A stretch of DNA of 64,000 nt from Choanephora cucurbitarum (lineage: Eukaryota > Mucoromycota > Mucoromycetes > Mucorales > Choanephoraceae), in NCBI GenBank assembly GCA_025331435.1, contig JAIWNI010000112.1:1-64000 (forward strand), written 5' to 3'. The position numbers and the translations under genes were made by a program. Numbering within the stretch: the stretch's first letter is position 1; every line of letters starts with the position of its first letter. Positions 34,365 to 45,900 of this stretch are shown in pieces. A model generated the notes under the pieces. That model was not told the DNA's origin. It searched no databases and saw only the letters and a list, made by a program, of their open reading frames with translations.

Positions 34365-35295
34365 ATGAAGCATCAGATGGGCCCATTCAATAAGAATATT
34401 CGTACTCAAGACGATAAATACCTCCTAGTACAAGAAGAAGCAATATCTATGAATTCTAGCATATCAGGCACTCTTGAAGACACTCAAGAACAGAAACCAA
34501 CATTGAAGAAAAGGTTCTTAGCATTCTGGAGAATTGCTCGCCCGTTGTGTATCATGTTCGTCTTTGACATAGGACTGCCTCTGGTTATCTTTTACATCCT
34601 TAGAATTTGGTTGAGCATTGTGATTGCTCTAATCATTTCTGGTGTTCCAGCATTGCTACGTGTCATTTATGTGTTCTGGAAGCGAAGACAAGTCGAGCTT
34701 CTTGGATGTCTCTTTGTTGTAACTTTCATCATTTCCGGTGTTCTATCTGTTGTAAATGGTATGTCTTGGTTGAAGAACTCAAGAAACAACAAAAGCTAAC
34801 AAGTTCTTTCATTTAGATGATGCTCGATTTTCGCTTTTCAGAGAGTCAATCTCGACTGCAATAATTGGATTTGCCTTCTTGATTACTTTGATTCCTATCA
34901 AAACACGTTGGTTTAGATTTAGACCATTTTTCTTTTCTATTTATCAGCAGATGATGGTAGATCAGCCAGCTGTAGAATGGACAGATGCTAATGGGGAGCG
35001 AAAGTCAGTTCTAAATGAAGAATGGTTGTGGACTTATTATCGGTCCTACCGTAGATACTGCTACATCGCTAGTGCCATCTGGGGTGTTGCTATGACTGGC
35101 GAATTTATTGCTAAGATCATCATGATTCAAAGCTCTCTTACAATTGATCAAATCATTATGATAGGCAACATAGCCTTTAATCTATTGATAGTCGTTTTAC
35201 TTATTCTAACTGCTGTCAGCATGTATTATATGACCCAACGAGGTTCAGTAGAATTGAAGCAGTGGCTCATTAAAAATGATTATACTTTCAAATAA
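34365..35295 (+). CDS. Multi-pass membrane protein, VC0807/DUF3159-like
   Basis: Two exons, 34365-34758 and 34817-35295, give 290 aa. After a ~60-residue hydrophilic N-terminus, hydrophobic helices lie at residues ~62-80, 83-102 and 113-131 in the first half. In the second half they lie at ~142-158, ~205-225 and ~243-265. A polar loop (DQPAVEWTDANGERKSVLNE) separates the second set. The pattern resembles the VC0807 family, whose bacterial relatives are inner-membrane proteins of uncertain function. Identification is by topology and general similarity, so moderate at best. Confidence 0.6.
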
Positions 35296-37773
35296 AAACA
35301 ATGTATCAAGGAATTACTAAAAGTAATAGTTTTGTCATTTGTTGATGCTTGAAGCGTTTGTATCAGATTGATTTGGAGCATGATCAGCATGTATACAAGA
35401 AATTCTTGCTACAACATTCATATAAAAAGGAAAACATTGATAGAATAAGACAAAAGAGACATAAGTGTGCATCGCGTAATTAATCTACTGTTGGGGAAAG
35501 GGAAAGAAGTACTACAAGATGGTTATTGACGCTCATGATAGTTCATTATCTATAGAACTACAAGCTGAGCAGAGGGTGCTAATAAAGAACAACTTGGTCT
35601 ATCCAAAAGATCTTTGTATTCCTGCATTCAATATTTTTTTCGATAAGAAAAAAAAATACAAAGTGTTGGCAATATGCTGCCTCATTGAGTAGGATGCCAA
35701 TAAGCACCATTTGTTTAGCTTATGTATCATTTTTCTAATAAGTGCGACAGGTGATAAACCATTATGCATCTACAAGTAGTTGAACAAAAAATGCCTGAGA
35801 ATTATAACAAGATCGTCGACTCCGATTTCGTCTAAGTGTACAGCTATCACATACAGTTTCAAATGGATGATGCTACTCTTGATGTGCATTGATAGACAAT
35901 ACCCAATAAAATTACTTTTCGTTAACGGAGTGTACTATATCAGTCAATTAATGCTTAAAACTATCGTACGTATATTGTTTTGCTATTGGCTTTGATTTGT
36001 GTTTGAAGTAGAACCAGAAGATGTGATGATATCAGCCAATATGAGCCCAAAGCAGGCTTACAGACATAGAGTTCTGCAAAGTCAATGAACATATCATATT
36101 TAGAAGTAGATGGAACACTTTGTGTCTGTGTTACAACTCTTTTATAGATGTTGGTGCTTCTTCGAAGGTTTCAACCATCTCCTTATCAATCCAGACTATT
36201 TAGTTATCAGTACATATTGATGATTAAGCGTAAACTATAGATAGAAAGAAGCATGAAAAATGATAGCTTTTTCTTTTGGCATCGAGCGATAATCACAATA
36301 ATAGAGGAGTTTGTATCTTTTCGTTTATCTAGAGCACAGGCTGCATTTCCATGCTTATTTTATCAATACAATGCATCTACATTCAAGAGACAAACTGTAA
36401 GTTAGGTCCAGTACTAAAAGAACTCTTTAAGCGTTTAAATATCATATTTTGTCTCATTGAGTGAATACATTATTTTCCTTGGGTCTCTTGTATTATGATC
36501 GAGATCGGATCGAATTTTCCCGTTGATTAGAAAGAAGGCTGTAGAAAAGTACTTTTTATAGAGGCCTTGCATCAACCTAAATAACTTGAAAAAAGAAACC
36601 TCAAGCGCCTTACAAAACTCAAGAAAGATTGTGGTCTTAAGCGAACGATTTCCTTGCGCTTTCTTTTCAATATAATGGGTTCCTCGGTTTTGATAAATTA
36701 TCAAGTTGATCTTTATTATGCTCTTGTGTTTCGTTTTAAGAAAGATAGCCAATTAAACTTTGCCAATTGACATTGAAGTCACTTTGTTTGTCTTAAGTTT
36801 ATATATCCATTATGGCTTTTTTTGGATGACGCGTCATAACCAAATATACAAATATTTACATTCTTTTGTAAATTAAAAAGAGAGCACTCAGTGACGCACA
36901 AAAGCGATAATCGCTGCGAATCGATGCATCTTCTGATATAGCTTAGTTCTGTTGAACAATCTAAATTGAATAATAGTAATGCAGCTTATAGTATTAACTT
37001 GGATTGTAGCAGTAAAAGCAGATTGCTGTCTGGTAACACAAACGTAGCATTTGAAGATAACAATCGCGTTTAATAGGCACATACACTAATTCATTGCGCA
37101 GCCTTAAGTCGAATTCTGAACCTATCGAAATACTTTGCTCAAATCGAAGATCCCTTTCACTTTCGTCGTTTAGCTTTTACGTAAGCCTTTAATGCAAATA
37201 AAGAAATTGTCAAAGCTGGCCAGATGACACCTAAAAGCTAGATGAAGCGAAAAAACCATTTTATATCTCACATCCATTCATTCTATCTTCAAAGATTTCC
37301 GTCATGTTCGGTAAGAATGGTGTAAGATTTTCACTTTTGGCAAATATACATATCGGGATCATCGTAAAAATCGAACTTTAATTAATCTGATTGGACTTTG
37401 AAAAGCAAGGACTTGACCTAGTTCTCCGCGTAGCCATCTTTATTCGACTTGCAACGAGTGGATAAAGGACAAAAAAAGACATTGACAGAGACAAGAATGC
37501 AATGTTCATTAAAGATTTTCCAAGCATAAGCAGCTATGATGAATGAATAAGTAAATTTCGCGCTTAGTAGTTTTCTGCCAAAAGATAACTGGAAAGTGGC
37601 TTGTTTGAGTTACACATGGTATCGGAGATCAAGATCCAAGGGGTTCTCGGACTATAAAAGACCGTAGGTGATGGCAATTGCTTTGTAATGAAATATAGTT
37701 TTTTTGTTTAATTTTTTTTTCTTACATTTATTTTATAAACAACAATTGTTTATTTCGATCGAAAACCATAATC
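35296..37773. other. Intergenic 2.5 kb
   Basis: AT-rich and free of convincing genes; the short frames at 35780-35995 (plus), 36435-36752 and 36888-37082 (minus) lack domains. The end (37700-37770) is T-rich and is probably the promoter of the next gene. Confidence 0.4.
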
Positions 37774-38883
37774 ATGTTCAATACCACAGAGGAAATTATT
37801 GACAACGCTACAAACATATTGATCCAGGAAGCAACATGCATTCACAATGCTGCACAGCGATTAAAGAGCAACATGGACGCAAAGGATGGTTTTGAGCAAG
37901 CCGTATATCTGATGTTTAAGTCCTTAGATGCGGGTGGAAAAATTGTAGTTACTGGTGTTGGAAAGTCAGGAAAAATTGGAGAAAAGATAGTGGCGACCAT
38001 GCTTTCAACTGGCATTTGCTCAACATTTTTGCATCCTGTCGAAGCCTTACATGGTGACCTTGGTACAGTTCAGCCAAATGATGCTGTTTTGGCATTGTCT
38101 TTTTCAGGAAATACAGAAGAACTATTGATGCTGTTGCCTAGCTTGAAGCACCGTTCTGTTCCTGTAGTTGGATTGGGTGGAAATTCTAAAAGTAAGCTTG
38201 CAAAGGAGTGTGCGGCATGGATTGATGGCTACGTAGAGAGTGAAGCTGGAGGTGACATGCCAGCACCTACCTCATCTACGACCTTGGCACTGGCCTTAGG
38301 CGATGCTTTAGCTTTAACATTGGCCAAGTTAAGAAATTTCACAACAGACGGTTTTGCACTCAATCATCCTGGAGGTTCTTTGGGCAGAAAATTACTACTC
38401 AAGGTCAAAGACATTGTCATCGATGCTTCCAAGGTGGCCACAGTCAACAAGAATACGTCACTCGATGTAGTTATCATGCAGATGACTAGATATCCTCGAG
38501 GATCCAGTGTAATTGTCTTGGAAGATGAAAGTTTCGAATCGAGAACTTTGGATGGTGATCAAAGCTATCTGTTTCCTTCTCCACCTCTCTCCGAAACATC
38601 ATCTTTAGATGAATTCGATGAAGCCCTCAAACCCTCAAGAATAGCAGGTGTGATCACTCATGGCGATATACATCGAGTCCTAAAGTCTTCAAGGGAAAAC
38701 ATATTTCAAATCTGCGCAGCTGATATTATGACAGCGAATCCCCTGATGATTGATGAAACTAATCTGGCTTCGAAAGCAGTGAAATTAATGGAGGAAAAGA
38801 ACATTCCCTTACTACCTGTGATAAGTAGTGATAAGAGCTGGACTGGTGTTGTTACACTCAAAGACCTTCAAGAACTCTTTTAG
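37774..38883 (+). CDS. KpsF/GutQ-type sugar isomerase (SIS domain plus two CBS)
   Basis: Single exon of 369 aa. Residues ~40-190 form a SIS domain with the arabinose-5-phosphate isomerase pattern: GVGKSGKIGEKIVATMLSTG and HPVEALHGDLG, then SFSGNTEELLMLL. Two CBS motifs follow (SLGRKLLLKVKDIV and ADIMTANPLMIDE). A ~35-residue Ser/Pro/Asp-rich insert (FESRTLDGDQSYLFPSPPLS) interrupts the first CBS. Bacterial members interconvert ribulose-5-P and arabinose-5-P for LPS; fungi lack LPS, so the substrate is open. It is intronless although most neighbours are split, which would suit old transfer from bacteria, but that is inference. Confidence 0.85.
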   Translation: MFNTTEEIIDNATNILIQEATCIHNAAQRLKSNMDAKDGFEQAVYLMFKSLDAGGKIVVTGVGKSGKIGEKIVATMLSTGICSTFLHPVEALHGDLGTVQPNDAVLALSFSGNTEELLMLLPSLKHRSVPVVGLGGNSKSKLAKECAAWIDGYVESEAGGDMPAPTSSTTLALALGDALALTLAKLRNFTTDGFALNHPGGSLGRKLLLKVKDIVIDASKVATVNKNTSLDVVIMQMTRYPRGSSVIVLEDESFESRTLDGDQSYLFPSPPLSETSSLDEFDEALKPSRIAGVITHGDIHRVLKSSRENIFQICAADIMTANPLMIDETNLASKAVKLMEEKNIPLLPVISSDKSWTGVVTLKDLQELF

Positions 38884-39961
38884 GAGGCTCTATTATTTAA
38901 TTATTTAATCTGTACTTATATTATTTATTCCACTATTGTTTATACTCATGCACTTATTTATATTGTGTGGCTAGTAACTTCTACCCATTTTGAAAGACAT
39001 AAATAAACAACCTTACTTAGAAATCTATTGCTTTGGTCCTGCATTTCTTTTTCTTTTAAAAAAAATAGGCTCAAATCGACATTCTCGAAAAATAGTTGGC
39101 ATCGATCATGTATGCGATTAGATTATAGCAAATTGAAGCATGCTGAGTGCTTACTCATTTTTTGGTTTTGAGTCATAATTCTTTCTTCAGAGAACACATT
39201 TTGTGCTCTGATAAGCGGCAAACAAAATAAGAAAGTAAGCTGTAATTGGGTAGAAAAAGTATACTAGTGTATATTTTCTACAGCACAGAGGACATGGCTG
39301 CATATGATTTTCCATTGTTGAAGACAAAAAAAAAGCACAAGCTTTCAGTAATAGAGCCCTTTTTTTTTCTTAAACATCCTCTAGACAACTTTGTAATGGA
39401 AAAAAGGAACCCGATGATTACTTCACAATTTCTGAGATCATCCTGTTGTCAATCTTTCAAACATGCTCAATCCTATTCAATCGCCCCTTACAGCACAAGG
39501 AGTGCACACGAGAAATTTGAGCTATGCAGCAAAAAGCTGATACACATTTCAGTTTCTTATTTAGGGCTAACAGATTTGCCTTTTGCATGTAACACTCTGA
39601 CGTCGATTGACATCAAGTTCGAGCCTATGATATGTCAGTTTGTATCTTTCTCTGTTTCTTAGAGTCCCTTTAGTATAAAGCTAAAAGAGATGGTGATGCA
39701 AAAGAGAAGCTAATTTTCATCTTCCTACGGATGACCGTAATGACTCCAATGTTACTTCTCAACCATTTTATCATATAACACATATTTTTGAAAATTCTCG
39801 ACATCAGATCCTCCTTGGTCTTTTCTTTTCTTTTCTTTCTTGAAAAAATTAGAAAGCAAGTATGTGTTTGCAGAGAAAGAAAAGGCTTTATTTGAGAATG
39901 AATAGTATGCTATTTGGATGAGGTTCTTTTAGCTTGTATCTGGTCCGTTATCATCCAAGCA
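38884..39961. other. Intergenic 1.1 kb
   Basis: Space between the convergent SIS-CBS gene and the PARP gene. An open frame at 39246-39662 has no domain or supporting signal. Nothing else seen. Confidence 0.45.
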
Positions 39962-42900
39962 TTAGTCGTCATCTGAATACTCATCATATGAGCCATTCTC
40001 GTATTCTTGAGCCATATCGATATCCACACTATCGGTCCTATTCATCTTTCTGTTATTCTCAGCTTCTTTTTTAAGATTGAAATGCCAGTGCTTGAACTTT
40101 TGGATATGCAAGAGGTTTCGTTGGATTTTACATCTATCTCCATCTTTACACTGCTCCTTTTGATTTTGTTTATCTTTAGAGAAAATGTATAGCAACAAGT
40201 TAGTTGTGTTGCGTTTTTCTTTGTTTGCTCTGTAATTACCTAATGCCTCTAACTGGTCAGTATTCGACAACAGTTTTTCCTCTAAGATCATGGAAGCAAT
40301 TTGAATGATGCAGACACTGCAAACAATACTTTCTTTGTTTAAATCAAGGGGATTGTTCCATTTAGACCCTATCATAAGAAGACATTAGCTGCAACAGTCA
40401 TCAATATCCATGTTTGGCTTACTGAATGCTTTTTGCCTTATGAAGTCTTCTAGGCCTTCATTGAATACATCCTGAATAGTCTTGCTCAAATGAACCAAAT
40501 AGGCCCGAGCAATTTCGGTTTCGTATTGGTTGAAGTAAGAATAATTGAAGTTCATAAGATTGTGTTGTGCGAGCGCTTTTACAGGAAACTCATCCTTAGA
40601 CGCGTGGCAACAATGACATACTTCCTTGTTCTTGAGGATAATAAGATACCGAATCTTGACACGATCTGGATTATAGACCACATACTCGTTGAACTTGAGG
40701 GAGTAAACATTAAATCGGTTACTGTCATCACTCAATGCAGAAGGAGGAGTGTATTGAACGCAAGGACCGCATGGTATACATAGCTATAAAGGTTTAAGTA
40801 ATATCAGCATACTGTTTTGGTAGCACATCTCAAAAAATACTTACACCATCAGTATTGTATAAGGCATTTTCAGGATTAGGAATATGGCTACCTTCTCCTT
40901 TAACAGAATCATAGTGTGCATCAGTTTTATAATCAGGGTCAGATAAAACTCCTTGATTCTCGCCTAGTGCCACTTCACAAAGAAGCATGATTTTGTAAGA
41001 GGAGGAGCAGCTGCCATATGTATCATGAGCGTAACCCAACGACTTTTCGAAAGCATCCGCAAAATAAATACCGTTTCCAAACAGAGAACCCTAAAGAAGA
41101 AAAAATTATCATCTGTGTCTGTCATTACTGAGCTAAAAGATTCGTATACTTACGTTTGCTTCAGATGTGCGTGGCGAAGGTCTAAGACCTTGCTTCATAA
41201 TACCCATAATGTTACCAATACGAGATCCATGCCACAAAAGCTTGCGGTCTTTTTCAGATTCAAAAGGTCGAAAGCGGCTTTCCTCTTCTCCGCGATCAAC
41301 AGAGAATAAGTGAAGTATATCGTATTTTTCTTGAGCAACTGAGCCTATGTAATTTGTTATCATCAAATAATCTGGTGTGTTGTCTGTCAAAGAAATAGGC
41401 TGAAGTATACACCCAAGCGACTTATAAGCATATTCAAGAGGGTGCATTAGCTCCTTATTATGTTTTGCAGCAAGTACAACATTAATAGCAAATCCAACAT
41501 AATCCAGATCTTCCAGCTTAGCCAGTTCGAGAGGTATAGATTCCTTGTTAGGAAACGATTTCCGAACGGAAATGTCTGCTTCACCACTTCGAGGCAAAAG
41601 GCGTCTATAATTGATGAGATTCTGTGAAATTCTAAAGGCATAGTCTACAAAGTATTGAGTGGTAAGTAGGAGATTCATTTAGTGATTAAAGTGAATACAA
41701 ATACCTTTTGCTTCTCGAATCTTCGATTTGTCATTGAAACATACAATAAGCTTTGCATGAATCTCAGAGAGATCTACCGTTTCCTTCAAAAGCTCACGTG
41801 CTTTCGTTATATGTCTTTGAGGTACCTGGCCTAAAGGCATATCAATTGCAGTACCAGAATAAACTTTTGACAGGTATTCAAAATTGCAAGTAAGCTTGAG
41901 CAAATCCAGAACTTCTGAAGGCAAAAAAGCAGACTTGTTTGACTCGAGAAAGTCAAAGTTCTCCAAGATCTGATCCTTTGGATGTGGTGCTTTTCTTATA
42001 AGATCGTATTTTCCAGGTTTTGGCAAGAAGTCCTTCATGTGAACTTCCCATTGGTTTCCTGTCTTTGACTTAAAAATAGCTTTGAATTCAGTAACAGCTT
42101 CTTCCTTTGATAGGAATGGAGTCTTTTGATGCTGGCCTTCAAATCCAAATCCACCCCATCGAGTCCACAAGACATAGACATCTAGAACTCTATTGCGAAT
42201 GATGCTCAATTTGTAAAACCTATAAGGAAAACAAAATATATTGAATTTTGACAGGGGCAGTTAATGTAAAAGTGCATTACTTACGATGTGTCACTGTTGC
42301 ACCAACGTTCGTACTCAAACTTCATAAGTGAGATGTTGTAAGGTATCTCATTTTCGTCCAAGCAAATCTCTCCAACTTTTTCTAAATTTGAATATTTATC
42401 AACTTCGAGCCGTTCATCTTTGATTCGCATGTCGTCCTTTGAGCTTTTCTGTTTGCTTCTCTCTAATTCTTGAAGATGAATTCTTTCTATCTGTGCATCT
42501 TCCTCGACCTTCTCTGCTGAAATGAAATACCCATCTAACTCCATGGAGTCTGGATACTGACTAGAATCAGCATGACCAATGCATTTTATCTCAAACTTGC
42601 TTAAAACAGGACACCAGGACAACAGTAAATTATGGCTAGTAGCTCCATTGCTGTTCCAGACTTTTATAAGAGGGTATTCGTCTATTTGAAAGGATTAGCA
42701 TTCTCAAGATGAAGCAAAAAGCTGACACTCTACCTTTATGGTTTTTCATCTGAAGTAAATTTTTAACATTATTTTGGCCTATTTCCTCCAAGAAATATTG
42801 TAAGACTGAAGAATTGACATAATAAAAGTTGCCTAGGGCACCAAAAATATAGAATAGCATATTGTTTCCTTGGGCATCTTGCCATAGCCAATCAATTGCC

Positions 42901-45900
42901 TTTGATGAATTCCTGCATATAGATTGTAATATATCAAGTTGGTTCACAAGAATGGCATGTAGAATTCCAGGGATCCTATTTCTCAGTGGATTCACCATGT
43001 GCATTAACAGAGGTTTTTTAGTATTGTCGCAGCTTTCCACATTTGCGTCAGCACCTAATGCTAACAAGCTCTACAGAAATGAAATGTATCGTTATCTCAA
43101 GAAGCAAGCTTAGTACTAAATTTTACCTCGACAAGTGCCAAATCTTTTTGATAGATAGCATGCTCAAGTGGTGTAGCACCAGTTATATTATCGACATGAG
43201 AGACTTGAATAGAAGAAGAGCTGAACATTTGTTCACAAATCGACAAATCAAAATAGTACCCATCCTTGGACTGCTCGTTCTTGCCGAAATAGTGTTGATA
43301 GAAGAGCGTACGAGAAGTGCTTTCCTCAAACATATTCAAGTCCACATTGTAGTCGAGCAAGAGCTATAGAACAATAGGAATTAGCTACAACTAATACTAA
43401 AAAGAAAAACGAAGCCGTGATAAATACTTGTTGGTTCGGTATAGAGTTAATAGAAATGTTGTATGTGAAACAGCTTTGACCATTTTCTGGACTAAACTGA
43501 GGACCAAAGACATTTGGACTAGCCCCTCCTTTTAGCATTATCTACGCATTAAACAATATTCAATTACCTCAGTCTTATAAATATTGAGTTAACTTCATAC
43601 CTTCAGAGTTTTAGTGCTGACGGCTGATGCAATAAATATAGGGTGAACAAGCACTTTGACAGGCTGACCATCTTCATTACTGCGCTCAACATAACTAGGG
43701 ATGTTCAGGTCGGCACCATGCTCAATTAGAAGCTCAAGCATCTTCAAATTCTTTCTTTCACAGGCAACCATCACCGCATTTGACCATCCAAAGGAGCTGT
43801 CTTTGTCATCTGCTGACGACCCATGCTCTAAAAGTAATTTTGCAATTTCAAACTGAGAGCCTTCAACAGATTTTAAGAGTGCTGATTTGTATTTCTTTTC
43901 GGTTGTCCTTTTCACTGTAACATTGTTCTTTAATACCATCTATGAAAAATGATTTGCAAGTTAGACAAAGAGATTTTTAACTTGTGTTAACAGTACCTTA
44001 ACACATTCCAAACTGTCGGATGAAACTGCGTACCATAATACGGTCTTTCCTTCTTCGTCCAATGTATCTATGAGTTTACCAGCAACTCCAATCAAATGAT
44101 TCAATAGCGCTTCCTGACCATGTTTTGCTGCATAATGTAAGGGCGTGCGGCCGTATTTGTCAGCATGTATTTTGAGGTCTAAAGATGAGACCTTGGAAAT
44201 AGTTTCTTCAAAATAATCATGCCATATATCACTATTTAGTTAGAAAAACAAGATGGGTACAATATGAATATTGGTGTTGATGAGTAACATATAAATCAAT
44301 TTTACTTGTCAAAAGGCTTGAAGTTAGCAATGATATGCCATAAGTTTTGTTGCTCATTTTCAAGTGTTTGACGCAACATACTGTCTTCTGCAGACTGCAA
44401 GAGCAATTCAGCCATATGAAATTTGCCTTAAAATGGGAATCAGCATACAGATGATTAGTGCTTGGTAAAGCTTTAAATACCATTTTGTAATGCATCATGA
44501 ATCGATCCTAAAATGAAATATGCATGTGTAAACCAATCAATATTCTAACAGTTAAAATGCATACGTACTAATAAGCAGAACATCCTTATCCATAATCATA
44601 TAGGCAATGTTGATTAATGACTTAGACAAGCTAAGACCGAAAGTACTTGTAGTTTGGCCGTTCTTCAAATAGGCGTCCTTGTTCAAGTTGGCCCCAAAAT
44701 TACAGAGCATAACCGAATAGTCCACATGGTTATTACAAAGAGCTAATTGGATAGGTCCGTTCTGATTGTAGATGTTAGAAACAGGATGCTATTATAGCGC
44801 CAAAGGCAATAAGATGAAGTGGTTATACCTTGTCAATATCTAATGCATTCACGTCAACTCCCTTTTCAACTAGTACAAATGTGCAGCTGAAAGCACCGAT
44901 ACAGGCTGCATAATGAAGAGGCGTCCTTCCAAAGTCATCAGGAATATCGAAGTTAACGTTTTTGCATTCAGAGGCAAACTTGACTATTTCTATAGGATCC
45001 AAACGAGCATGACATGAGGATATATCTTCAAACTCATAATGAGTATAAGATTCCAAACTACAACGTTCATCGTCACTAATGATTGCTTCTCTGTTTGCAA
45101 CTCTTCTGGCTATATTATCTTCTATTTGTCTATCAAGAACCAATTCTTTCGCTTTTATCAACCATTTGTTTATATCTGCTGAGGAACTGTCGCCATTATT
45201 GAGTTCGAATTCATCAATATAGTGTTTTACTTGTTGCTCTTCATGTTTCTTTGATTCCATTTCCATGCAAATTTGCTTTACTTTCTTTTGAATAGTAGAT
45301 GTATCCTTTGTCAAAGGAATAGCATCACAGTTGGTGAAGGCATAATGCAATGGTGTTCGCCCTTATAGAAAAACAAAACCTTAGACAAACAAACTTCATC
45401 TTTTATAATTTTGCCTACCGAAATAGTCCAATGCATTAAAATTGGCTCCATTTTTTACCAAAATTCTTTCTATCTTGAGAGAGCGATTCCTTTGATTCTT
45501 TGTTACTTCAATGGATAGATGAAGAGGTGTTTGCTTTCTTGAATTGAAGCAATTAGGGTTGGCCATTCTTTCGATCAGTAAGTTGACTATATGATGCTTT
45601 TGCACAAGTACTGCATGGTGAAGAGGAAAGTTGCCACCTGCATCGTTTGCATGAATATTTGCTCCATTGTTGAGAAGAAAGGTGACCAAATCAATGTTAC
45701 GGCTTTTGATAGCTTCAATGAGAGGAATTGAATGAGCTTTATAAATATTAGGATCAGCCCCCAATTTTAGTAGATGTTTGGTAGCATCAAGGTTTCCAGA
45801 CAGACAGGCGTAAGACAAAGGCGTCTTAGAATCAGCATCAAACATGTTTACAATAGGGGTTTTACCCTGTAAGTCTTCCATCATTTTGAGAGCATATAAG

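Noticed and set aside
39612..39630. tRNA B-box-like GTTCGAGCC
   Set aside because: No A box or cloverleaf could be paired around it. No tRNA was found anywhere in the window.
39246..39662. 138-codon frame between the SIS-CBS and PARP genes
   Set aside because: No domain, skewed composition, and no promoter or splice support.
39962..40375. Separate small gene starting MIGSKWNN after the PARP stop
   Set aside because: Splice sites in matching phase join it to the PARP catalytic exon, so it is better read as the PARP C-terminus.
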